NCBI GenBank assembly: GCA_012838395.1 | Contig: DUPI01000027.1 | Span: 1 to 28,962 of the forward strand | Source of the DNA: Mollicutes bacterium | GTDB taxonomy: Bacteria > Bacillota_I > Bacilli_A > RF39 > UBA660 | Direction: 5' to 3' | Length of the DNA stretch: 28,962 nucleotides | Shown here: positions 21,585-28,962 of the stretch, one piece after another | Numbering within the stretch: position 1 is the stretch's first letter | Layout of the letters: each line of letters opens with the position of its first letter | The notes under the pieces: generated by a model | What the model was told of the DNA's origin: nothing | Databases searched by the model: none | Seen by the model: the letters and a program-made list of their open reading frames with translations, nothing else | Made by a program: the position numbers and the translations under genes

Positions 21585-22706
21585 ATGAATTTTGAAATAG
21601 AACAAAAAAAACTAATTGAACATTTAAATTATGTAATTAAGGGAATATCAAATAAAAATTTAATACCTATACTGAATTGTATTAAAATGGAATTAACTAA
21701 CGATGGACTTTATTTGTTAAGTACAAATAATGATATAGCTATAAAATCATTTATTCCAGCAAATGAAATAACAGCAATTAAATCAACTGGTATTATTGTT
21801 GTATATGGAAAATATTTATATGAAATAATAAAAAAATTACCTAGTGAAATTATTAGCATTGAGGAAGTCTTAGAAGATAAAATTAACATCTTCACTCCAA
21901 AGTCATCATTTTATTTAAATTGTAACAAAGTAGATGATTTTCCTATCTTAAATTTAGAAGAAACAAACGAACCTATTCTAATTAATAAGAAAGTTTTAAA
22001 AAATTTAATAAATCAAACAATATTTGCAACAAGTCTTGAAGAATCTAGGCCTGTTTTAACAGGTATAAATTTCCAGATAATAAATAATAAATTAAAATGC
22101 ACGGCTACAGATTCGTATAGATTAGCCTCTAAAGAAATTGAACTAGATCAAAAAACTGAAAACGAATTAAATATAATTATTCCTGGAAAAAACATGGTAG
22201 AATTAAATAAAATAGTTAATGATGAAGATGATGTTGCAGAATTACACATTTTTAATAATAATATAATATTTAAGTTTTCAAATATTGTTTTTATGTCACG
22301 GTTGATTAATGGGACATATCCAAACACTTCAGCTTTAGTGCCTAATGAATTTAATTTGAAATTTAAAGTTAAAAAGACAGATATTTATAATTCTATCGAT
22401 AGAGCCTCTTTGTTAACTAATGAATATGAAAAACATACAATTAAACTAGAGTCTCAAAATAATGAAGTAATAGTATCCTCAAATATCCCTGAAATTGGAA
22501 AAGTTGAAGAGCGATTAATTGTAGAAAAAAATAATGATAATAATATAACTATTTCATTTTCCGCTAAATATATGTTAGAAGCATTAAGATCTGTTGAAGA
22601 AGAATATATAGAATTATTATTTAATGGTGAATTAAAACCATTTATTATTAAAAATATAGAGGATGATTCATTACTCCAATTAATTTTACCAATCCGAACA
22701 TACTAA
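21585..22706 (+). CDS. dnaN: DNA polymerase III beta sliding clamp
   Basis: A 373-residue ring-forming processivity clamp for DNA polymerase III. I take the ATG at 21585, with AAGGAGAA upstream, opening MNFEIEQKKLIEHLNYVIKG. The frame is open 30 codons further back but that runs through the DnaA boxes. Three similar domains follow, with RPVLTGINFQ and CTATDSYRLAS in the second, as in the family, and the final LLQLILPIRTY holding the typical MPxR-like end as LPIR. It is followed by an intrinsic terminator, unlike the dnaN-yaaA-recF run of Bacillus. Confidence 0.97.
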   Translation: MNFEIEQKKLIEHLNYVIKGISNKNLIPILNCIKMELTNDGLYLLSTNNDIAIKSFIPANEITAIKSTGIIVVYGKYLYEIIKKLPSEIISIEEVLEDKINIFTPKSSFYLNCNKVDDFPILNLEETNEPILINKKVLKNLINQTIFATSLEESRPVLTGINFQIINNKLKCTATDSYRLASKEIELDQKTENELNIIIPGKNMVELNKIVNDEDDVAELHIFNNNIIFKFSNIVFMSRLINGTYPNTSALVPNEFNLKFKVKKTDIYNSIDRASLLTNEYEKHTIKLESQNNEVIVSSNIPEIGKVEERLIVEKNNDNNITISFSAKYMLEALRSVEEEYIELLFNGELKPFIIKNIEDDSLLQLILPIRTY

Positions 22707-22717
22707 CTTAATGTCTG

Positions 22718-22746
22718 AAACAACCTAAATTAGGTTGTTTTTTTAT
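22718..22746 (+). terminator. Intrinsic terminator after dnaN
   Basis: AAACAACCTA (22718-22727) pairs with TAGGTTGTTT (22731-22740) around a three-base loop, followed by a run of T residues. It separates dnaN from comK. Confidence 0.9.
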
Positions 22747-22827
22747 TTTTATTTTATTTAAGACATATATTTGATTATTTTAGACAAAAAAATAAAAATA
22801 AATATAAAATACAGTATTATAGAAGGG

Positions 22828-22849
22828 AATTCGCATTTTTTGTCGAATT
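22828..22849 (+). repeat. Inverted repeat in the comK leader
   Basis: AATTCG (22828-22833) and CGAATT (22844-22849) frame a ten-base T-rich loop, 10-12 bases before the comK Shine-Dalgarno. Upstream, TAGACA, 16 bases and TATAAA or the later TATTAT could serve as promoter. The role is unknown. Confidence 0.4.
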
Positions 22850-22871
22850 ATATTAGTAAGGAGGTGAAATT

Positions 22872-23321
22872 ATGGAAAAGTACGAAATAAACACATCAAC
22901 CATTGCAATTCTTGCTCTAGATGGTGATAAAAGTAAAGTAATTGAAGAGGATGATAGTTTTATAATTAATAGAACAACTCCAAAAATTATTGATGATAGT
23001 TGTCGTTATTTTGGAAGTTCTTATTTAGGTAGATTTGAGGGAAGTAAAAACTTCTTAGGAGGTACAATTTATAAATGTCCAATAATAATTGAAGAAACAC
23101 GTGAAATTATTTTTTTTCCTACAGGTTCTGCTCGTTCTACTGAATGTTCATGGATCTCTTTAAATAAGATTTCTCATTATGAAAAGAAAAAAGATCAAAC
23201 AATAATTCATTTCAAAAATGGAACTTCTTTTGTGCATCCTATATCATATTCCTCATTTGAAAATCAAATTTTAAGAGCATCTAGATTAGAATCAATCTTA
23301 AGACAAAGAAAATCTATTTAA
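22872..23321 (+). CDS. comK: ComK-family competence transcription factor, short form
   Basis: A 149-residue protein that aligns with B. subtilis ComK (192 residues) along its whole length. The YEINTSTIAIL start matches YEVNGATIAVL. SCRYFGSSYLGR at 43-54 matches SCRFFGSSYAGR, FFPTGSARSTECSWIS at 81-96 matches LFPTLSSTRPQCGWIS, and PISYSSFENQILR at 123-135 matches PISYNSFENQVYR. ComK activates late competence genes by binding AT-boxes. The protein stops soon after this block, so the C-terminal tail of about 40 residues, which contains the MecA-binding FMLYPK segment, is absent. An excellent ribosome site (AAGGAGGTG) precedes the ATG. It is a single-gene unit between two terminators. No competence effector genes are in the window. 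Confidence 0.85.
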   Translation: MEKYEINTSTIAILALDGDKSKVIEEDDSFIINRTTPKIIDDSCRYFGSSYLGRFEGSKNFLGGTIYKCPIIIEETREIIFFPTGSARSTECSWISLNKISHYEKKKDQTIIHFKNGTSFVHPISYSSFENQILRASRLESILRQRKSI

Positions 23322-23346
23322 AAAGCGTTTAACAACGCTTTTTTTG
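23320..23346 (+). terminator. Intrinsic terminator after comK
   Basis: AAAAGCGTT (23321-23329) pairs with AACGCTTTT (23334-23342) around TAAC, followed by T residues. It begins in the comK stop codon. Confidence 0.9.
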
Positions 23347-23366
23347 TTTTATAAGGTCTAAAATTA

Positions 23367-23375
23367 TGGTATAAT
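23367..23375 (+). promoter_or_regulatory. Extended -10 promoter of recF-gyrB-gyrA
   Basis: TGGTATAAT (23367-23375) is a perfect extended -10 element, 74 bases before the recF ATG. The -35 is poor (TTGTTT lies 20 bases upstream), as is common for extended -10 promoters. Confidence 0.6.
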
Positions 23376-23448
23376 GTATCTGTAGGTATAGGGGGTTAAC
23401 ATTGGTTAAAAGTTGAAAAAAACGCCTAAAATAAGAAAAGAGGGAAAA

Positions 23449-24567
23449 ATGGTATTAAAAGATCTTACAATTACTAATTTTAGAAATTATAAAAATTTAA
23501 CAACATCATTTAGTCCTAATGTAAATATTATTTATGGCAATAATGGGGAAGGGAAAACTAATTTATTAGAAAGTATATATGTTTTAGGTTTAACAAAATC
23601 TCATAAATCATTAATCGATAACCATTTAATAAAAAATGAATCACAGTATGCCCGTATATCTGGAGTAGTTAATAATGGTTTAATGAATTCGAAATTAGAA
23701 ATAACTATTGAACCAAAAAAAAAGCAATTAAAAATTGATGGAAACTCAATTACAAAAGTTGCTGACTATTTAACTAAAATGAACATAATTATATTTTATC
23801 CAGAAGATTTAGAGTTAATAAAAGGTTCACCGATGGAAAGACGGAGATATTTAAATATTCAATTATCCCAAATTCATCCTAATTATTTAAAAGTTTTAAA
23901 TGATTATAATAAAATATTAAAGCAAAGAAATGAAATATTAAAAAATTATAACAGAACTAAAAAACTAAATCAGGATTATTTTGATATTGTAACTGATACA
24001 CTAATTGAAAAAGGGACCAAGTTATATCTATATAGGGAAAATTATATTAAGAATGTTAATCAAAATATAAGGGATATTTACTATAATATTATGAATATAA
24101 AAAACTTTAAAATAATTTATAATCCATCAGTTAATATTGAAGTATATAAAAGGCAAGAAATTTTTGAAAAGTTTAAAGAACAACTAAATCGAAATTATGA
24201 AATGGAAATTAAAACAGGAATAACTTCGATCGGCCCTCATAGAGATGATTTTGATTTTATGATAGGAAATAACAATCTAAAAAACTATGGATCCCAAGGT
24301 CAGCAAAGAAGTGCTGTTTTATCTTTAAAATTATCAGAAATACCTATTTTTAAAAGTTATAAAAACACATATCCTATTTTATTATTAGATGATGTGTTTA
24401 GTGAATTAGATGATTATAAAAAAAACAATTTATTGAGATATATTGTTAATGATATTCAAACTTTTATTACAACCACAGATTTGAAAAGTATTAATCAAGA
24501 TATCTTAACCCAAGCAAAAATAATTAAAATAGAAAATAGCAACATCGTTTGCAAAGAAGAGGTGTAA
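23449..24567 (+). CDS. recF: DNA replication and repair protein RecF
   Basis: A 372-residue SMC-like ATPase that helps load RecA at gaps. I choose ATG 23449 (AGAGGG upstream), giving MVLKDLTITNFRNYKNL, the standard RecF start. An in-frame TTG at 23413 would add 12 residues without support. Walker A is YGNNGEGKTNLLESI near residues 29-43. The signature-type SQGQQRSAVLSLKLSE and Walker B ILLLDDVFSELD are near the end. It is the first gene of recF-gyrB-gyrA; the stop is 3 bases before the gyrB ATG. Confidence 0.97.
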   Translation: MVLKDLTITNFRNYKNLTTSFSPNVNIIYGNNGEGKTNLLESIYVLGLTKSHKSLIDNHLIKNESQYARISGVVNNGLMNSKLEITIEPKKKQLKIDGNSITKVADYLTKMNIIIFYPEDLELIKGSPMERRRYLNIQLSQIHPNYLKVLNDYNKILKQRNEILKNYNRTKKLNQDYFDIVTDTLIEKGTKLYLYRENYIKNVNQNIRDIYYNIMNIKNFKIIYNPSVNIEVYKRQEIFEKFKEQLNRNYEMEIKTGITSIGPHRDDFDFMIGNNNLKNYGSQGQQRSAVLSLKLSEIPIFKSYKNTYPILLLDDVFSELDDYKKNNLLRYIVNDIQTFITTTDLKSINQDILTQAKIIKIENSNIVCKEEV

Positions 24568-24570
24568 CAA

Positions 24571-26490
24571 ATGGAAAAAGAACAACATTATGATTCTTCC
24601 GATATTCAAGTATTGGAAGGCTTAGAAGCAGTAAGAAAAAGACCAGGAATGTATATTGGAGCAACCAGTTCGAGAGGGTTGCATCATTTAGTATGGGAAA
24701 TAGTTGATAATGCAATAGATGAAGCATTAGCTGGATATTGTGATGACATTGAAATAATCATAAATCCAGATAATTCAATAACCGTTAAAGATGACGGAAG
24801 AGGAATCCCAACAGGAATTCACGAAAAAACAAAAAAATCAACTGTTGAAACAGTTTATACAGTCCTTCATGCTGGTGGAAAATTTGGAGGAGGGGGTTAT
24901 AAAGTTTCAGGCGGTTTGCACGGAGTTGGAGCAAGTGTTGTTAACGCTTTAAGTAGTTGGTTAGAAGTAACTGTTTATCAAAGTGGAAAAGTACACTATA
25001 TGCGTTTTGAAAAAGGTGGAAAACCAGTTGAAAATTTAAAAGTTGTTGATGAATGTTCTATTGAACGAACAGGAACAACAGTTACTTTTAAACCTGATCC
25101 AGAAATATTTACTGAAACAACAAGTTTTGATTATGAAATACTAAAAACTCGCGTACGCGAATTAGCATTTTTAAACAAAGGTTTAAGAATAATCATAATG
25201 GACGATAGAATAGAAGATAAAAAAGAAACATTTTACTACGAAGGTGGTATATGTGAATACGTTCAAATGATTAATAAGAATAAAAATGCCATTCACGAAA
25301 AAATTGTTTATATAAATGGTCAAGAAAAAGATATTTCAATTGAAATAGCTTTTCAATATAACTCAGGATATAATTCTAATTTATATTCCTTTACCAATAA
25401 TATAAATACTTATGAAGGTGGAACTCATGAAGAGGGTGTAAGAAGAGCCTTAACAAGAGTAATAAACAATTATGCTAAAAAAACAAATATCTTAAAATCA
25501 AATGATGATAGTCTTAGTGGCGAAGATGTTAAAGAAGGATTAACTATGATTATTTCTTGTAAACATCCTAACCCTCAATTTGAAGGACAAACCAAGACAA
25601 AATTTGGAAATAGTGAAGTCAGAAAAATAGCTGATAACATTTTCAGTGAAGGATTTGAAAGATTTTTATTAGAAAATCCTAATGAAGCTAAAATAATAAT
25701 TGAAAAATGTATGACTGCTGCTCGCGCTAGAATCGCTGCTAAAAAAGCAAGAGAATTAACAAGAAGAAAAACAGCACTTGAAGTATCAAGTTTGCCTGGT
25801 AAACTTGCTGATTGTTCTTCAAAAGATGCTAGCATTTCTGAAATGTTTATTGTGGAAGGGGATTCGGCAGGTGGTTCAGCTATAGGAGGACGAGATTCCA
25901 GAACTCAAGCTATATTACCTTTAAGAGGAAAAATATTGAATGTGGAAAAGGCTAGATTAGATCGTATTTTAGCGAATGAAGAAATAAGAAGTTTAATAAC
26001 AGCATTAGGTACAGGTATTGGTGAAGAATTTGATATTACTAAGTTAAGATATCATAAAGTTATCATAATGACCGATGCGGACGTTGATGGTGCTCATATC
26101 AGAACCCTTTTATTAACCTTTTTCTATCGTTTTTTTAAACCATTAATCGAAGGAGGCTATATCTATATAGCACAACCACCCCTTTACGTGATTAAACATG
26201 GAAAAAATATAAAGTATGTTTTAAATGATAAAGAAAGAGATATATATTTAGCAACCTTGAATGAAACTACCCGTTATGAAATAACGAGAAACAAAGGTTT
26301 AGGGGAAATGAATGCTTCTGAATTAGCAGAAACAACTATGGAGCCTACTAATAGACATCTATTAAGAGTAAATATTGAGGACGCAATTAGAGCAGATAGT
26401 GTATTTCAAACACTAATGGGTGAAGAAGTAGAACCAAGACGTCAATTTATTGAAGAAAATGCTACTTATGTTAAAAATCTGGATATATAA
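24571..26490 (+). CDS. gyrB: DNA gyrase subunit B
   Basis: The ATPase subunit of gyrase. It has 639 residues. The GHKL ATPase domain has EIVDNAIDEA, DDGRGIPTGIH and the GGKFGGGGYKVSGGLHGVGASVVNAL lid. The transducer domain follows. TOPRIM motifs are EGDSAGGSA with PLRGKILNVEKA, and DADVDGAHIRTLLLTFF. The C-terminal part MEPTNRHLLRV...RRQFIEENA is complete. The ATG at 24571 has AGAGGTG upstream and almost touches recF. A 12-base palindrome TCGCGTACGCGA at 25149-25160 uses GC-rich arginine codons unlike the surrounding AGA usage. Confidence 0.98.
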   Translation: MEKEQHYDSSDIQVLEGLEAVRKRPGMYIGATSSRGLHHLVWEIVDNAIDEALAGYCDDIEIIINPDNSITVKDDGRGIPTGIHEKTKKSTVETVYTVLHAGGKFGGGGYKVSGGLHGVGASVVNALSSWLEVTVYQSGKVHYMRFEKGGKPVENLKVVDECSIERTGTTVTFKPDPEIFTETTSFDYEILKTRVRELAFLNKGLRIIIMDDRIEDKKETFYYEGGICEYVQMINKNKNAIHEKIVYINGQEKDISIEIAFQYNSGYNSNLYSFTNNINTYEGGTHEEGVRRALTRVINNYAKKTNILKSNDDSLSGEDVKEGLTMIISCKHPNPQFEGQTKTKFGNSEVRKIADNIFSEGFERFLLENPNEAKIIIEKCMTAARARIAAKKARELTRRKTALEVSSLPGKLADCSSKDASISEMFIVEGDSAGGSAIGGRDSRTQAILPLRGKILNVEKARLDRILANEEIRSLITALGTGIGEEFDITKLRYHKVIIMTDADVDGAHIRTLLLTFFYRFFKPLIEGGYIYIAQPPLYVIKHGKNIKYVLNDKERDIYLATLNETTRYEITRNKGLGEMNASELAETTMEPTNRHLLRVNIEDAIRADSVFQTLMGEEVEPRRQFIEENATYVKNLDI

Positions 26491-26502
26491 GGGGGAGATA
26501 AA

Positions 26503-28962
26503 ATGGATGAAAAATTAAAAGATATAAATATATCAGATGAGATGGAAGGTTCCTTTCTCGATTATTCAATGAGTGTTATCGTTGCAAGAGCGTTACCAGA
26601 TGTTAGAGATGGTTTAAAACCTGTCCATAGACGTATTTTATACACAATGTATGAAGAGGGGTTTTTACCTGATAAAAAATATGTTAAAAGTGCTAACACG
26701 GTTGGGAATGTACTTGCTCATTACCATCCACATGGAGATACAGCTGTATATGATACAATGGTTAGAATGGCTCAACCTTTTAACTATCGTTATCCATTAG
26801 TCGATGGTCACGGAAACTTTGGATCGATAGATGGTTATTCTGCAGCTGCACAACGTTATACTGAATCTAAATTAGCAAAAATTTCAATGGAAATGTTGCG
26901 TGATATCAATAAGGAAACTGTAGATTTTGGTAGAAACTATGATGGTGAAAGAAAAGAACCTTCAGTGCTACCAAGCCGTTTTCCTAATATATTAGTCAAT
27001 GGAACAATGGGGATTGCAGTTGGAATGGCAACTAATATTCCACCTCATAATCTTTGTGAAGTTATTGATGGCTGTGTAGCTTATATAGAGAATAACGATA
27101 TTACAGTATTGGAATTAATGGAACATATAAAGGGTCCGGATTTTCCGACAGGTGCTAATATTTTAGGTAATAGTGGAATTAAAAAGGCTTATGAAACTGG
27201 AAAAGGAATAATTACAATACGCGCAACTTGTGAAATTGTAGAACAAAAAAATGGAAAACAAAGTATTATAGTAACTGAGATACCATATCAAGTGAATAAA
27301 TCATCTTTAATTGCAAAAATAGCGGAATTAGCACGAGAAAAAATTATTGAAGGAATAACTGACTTACGAGATGAAACTGATTTAAAAGGAATACGTATAG
27401 TTATAGATCTTAGAAAGGATGCAAATGCTAATGTTATTTTAAATAATTTATATAAATATACTAATTTACAAATTTCATATGGTATAAATCTTTTAGCTTT
27501 AGTAGATGGTGAACCGAAACTTTTAGGTTTAAAAACTATAATCGAAAAATATATAGAACATCAAAGAACAGTCATAATAAGAAGAACAAAGTTCGATTTA
27601 GATAAAGCTTCCAAAAGAGCGCACATATTAGATGGCTTAGTAATTGCATTAGATAATATAGATGATGTTATTCAAATTATAAAGTCAGCCAAAAATGATA
27701 ATGATGCAATCGAACAGTTAATAAATAAATATAATTTAACTAAAGAACAATCAGAAGCTATACTTGAAATGAAATTAAGAAGATTAACAGGATTAGAAAG
27801 AGATAAAATAGAATCTGAGTTGAAGGAATTAAAAGTATTAATTGAAAGTTTAAAAGAAATACTCGCGAGTGAAGAAAAAATTCTTAATATAATAAAAGAA
27901 GAATTATTAGAAATCAAAACCAAATATGGTGATGAAAGAAGAACTAATATTGATGTAACTTCTATTGAGCATATAGAAGATGAATCATTAATACCTGTTG
28001 AAGATATCGTAATTACTTTGACAAATAAGGGTTACATTAAAAGAATTAATAATGAAACCTATCGAACTCAAAATCGTGGTGGAGTAGGTATAAAAGGGAT
28101 GACTATTAATGAAGAAGATATTGTCGAACATTTATTACTTATGAAAACTCATGATCATGTAATGTTCTTTACTAACAAGGGAAAAGTATATAGAATCAAA
28201 GGATACACAATACCAATCTTTAGCAGACAATCTAAAGGATTACCAATAATTAATTTATTACCTTTAGAACCAGACGAAAAAGTAAATGTCTTATTAAAAG
28301 TGAACGAAGAGGACATTGATAGTAATATTGTATTTTGTACACAAAAAGGTTTAGTAAAAAGAACTAAAATATCAGAATTTGAAAATATTAGAGTAACTGG
28401 GAAAATAGCTATTACACTTAAGGACGATGATGAATTAATCGCTGTTAAAAAAACTACTGGTGATAATGAGATTATGATTGCGTCAGCAGATGGAAGAATG
28501 ATTAGATTTAATGAAAATGAAGTAAGAATAATGGGAAGAACAGCCAGTGGAGTTAGAGGAATTAATATCGGTGAAAACGGTAAGTGTGTTGGCTGCGAAA
28601 TAGCCACTGAAGACCAAATGGTATTAATAGTTACAGAAAATGGTTATGGAAAAAAGACTGACATAAATGAATACAGAACTACACATCGAGGGACTAAAGG
28701 TGTTAAAGCACTTAACATTACAGAAAAAAACGGCAATATAGTTTCCTTTAAATTAGTTGATGGAAATGAAGATTTAATGATAATAACAGATTTTGGTATA
28801 ATCATTAAATTATCTTTAGAACAAGTTTCAACTACTGGTCGCGTTGCTCAGGGTGTAAGATTAATAAATTTAAAAGATGATCAAAAGGTTGGTTCAATCG
28901 CTATTGATAACTCTGATGAAAAAGCAGAAGAAAATGAAGATGTTGAAGAAAAGGATGAGTAA
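26503..28962 (+). CDS. gyrA: DNA gyrase subunit A
   Basis: The DNA-cleaving subunit of gyrase. It has 819 residues and ends with a TAA at the last base of the window. The active tyrosine is Tyr119 in AAQRYTE. The quinolone-interaction loop reads HPHGDTAVYD, so Thr80 stands where E. coli has Ser83, with Asp84 conserved. The breakage-reunion and coiled-coil regions are complete, followed by a C-terminal beta-propeller of repeated blades. The GyrA box at 523-529 reads QNRGGVG rather than the usual QRRGGKG-like sequence. A short acidic tail closes the protein. GGGGGAG lies before the ATG at 26503, 12 bases after gyrB. Confidence 0.98.
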   Translation: MDEKLKDINISDEMEGSFLDYSMSVIVARALPDVRDGLKPVHRRILYTMYEEGFLPDKKYVKSANTVGNVLAHYHPHGDTAVYDTMVRMAQPFNYRYPLVDGHGNFGSIDGYSAAAQRYTESKLAKISMEMLRDINKETVDFGRNYDGERKEPSVLPSRFPNILVNGTMGIAVGMATNIPPHNLCEVIDGCVAYIENNDITVLELMEHIKGPDFPTGANILGNSGIKKAYETGKGIITIRATCEIVEQKNGKQSIIVTEIPYQVNKSSLIAKIAELAREKIIEGITDLRDETDLKGIRIVIDLRKDANANVILNNLYKYTNLQISYGINLLALVDGEPKLLGLKTIIEKYIEHQRTVIIRRTKFDLDKASKRAHILDGLVIALDNIDDVIQIIKSAKNDNDAIEQLINKYNLTKEQSEAILEMKLRRLTGLERDKIESELKELKVLIESLKEILASEEKILNIIKEELLEIKTKYGDERRTNIDVTSIEHIEDESLIPVEDIVITLTNKGYIKRINNETYRTQNRGGVGIKGMTINEEDIVEHLLLMKTHDHVMFFTNKGKVYRIKGYTIPIFSRQSKGLPIINLLPLEPDEKVNVLLKVNEEDIDSNIVFCTQKGLVKRTKISEFENIRVTGKIAITLKDDDELIAVKKTTGDNEIMIASADGRMIRFNENEVRIMGRTASGVRGINIGENGKCVGCEIATEDQMVLIVTENGYGKKTDINEYRTTHRGTKGVKALNITEKNGNIVSFKLVDGNEDLMIITDFGIIIKLSLEQVSTTGRVAQGVRLINLKDDQKVGSIAIDNSDEKAEENEDVEEKDE

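Noticed and set aside
22750..22871. ComK AT-boxes upstream of comK (autoregulation)
   Set aside because: The region is almost entirely A and T and I find no clear pair of AAAA-N5-TTTT boxes at helical spacing; TTTT-N4-AAAA occurs but in the wrong order.
24524..24727. Small antisense ORFs over recF/gyrB, gyrA, uvrB, noc, ychF and mnmE
   Set aside because: They lie opposite well-supported genes, lack ribosome sites and show no recognisable protein features, so they are frame shadows.
26737..26751. Quinolone-resistance change in GyrA (Thr at the Ser83 position)
   Set aside because: Thr is the natural residue at this position in several bacteria, such as Campylobacter, so it is not evidence of a resistance mutation.

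Overview
The window is the replication-origin neighbourhood of a strongly AT-rich low-GC Gram-positive bacterium of the Bacilli/Mollicutes kind. The gene order rpmH-rnpA-yidC-khpB(jag)-mnmE-mnmG-rsmG-noc ... parA-parB ... ychF-rpsF-ssb-rpsR on one side, and dnaA-dnaN-(comK)-recF-gyrB-gyrA on the other, is the classic oriC layout of Bacillus relatives. TGA ends lgt and mnmG and tryptophan is TGG, so this is not a code-4 Mycoplasma or Spiroplasma. A noc gene and a comK homologue point to a Bacilli-lineage organism, perhaps one of the uncultured wall-less or gut lineages near the Mollicutes. The species cannot be named from the sequence alone.

Layout. Everything left of about 19.8 kb is on the minus strand and everything right of about 20.08 kb is on the plus strand, so genes run away from oriC on both arms. 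Position 1-513 is the 5' part of a uracil-DNA-glycosylase-superfamily gene cut by the window edge. Then, reading in increasing coordinates on the minus strand: the rpsF-ssb-rpsR operon (588-1629), ychF (1912-3009), and the operon parA-parB-mscS-DUF951-AbgT transporter (7278 down to 3119). Next come yvlD-lgt-trxB (9503 down to 7370), uvrB (9617-11566), noc (11682-13205), mnmG-rsmG (15885 down to 13320), a small ATP-grasp remnant (15945-16202), mnmE (16263-17618) and rpmH-rnpA-yidC-khpB (19771 down to 17759). The origin occupies 19844-20092 (DnaA boxes upstream of dnaA) and 21520-21552 (two more boxes plus TAA repeats between dnaA and dnaN). The right arm is dnaA, dnaN, comK, then recF-gyrB-gyrA.

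How the genes work together. DnaA, DnaN, gyrase, SSB and RecF start and support replication. ParA/ParB segregate origins, and Noc is the ParB paralogue that couples nucleoid position to division. RnpA, MnmE, MnmG, RsmG, bL34, bS6, bS18 and YchF serve RNA maturation and translation. YidC and Lgt serve membrane protein and lipoprotein biogenesis.

The most interesting observations are these. (1) The two ParB-family proteins carry the published ParB-type and Noc-type specificity residues. A perfect Noc-binding site lies in rsmG, and a related everted palindrome abuts the noc promoter, which suggests a local Noc-DNA circuit. (2) Noc carries an acidic low-complexity linker of about 250 residues. 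(3) A short ComK lacking the C-terminal tail that carries the MecA-binding motif sits where yaaA normally lies. (4) SSB lacks the terminal Pro-Phe tip. (5) A separately promoted and terminated fragment of a sugar-transfer-associated ATP-grasp protein lies between mnmE and mnmG.
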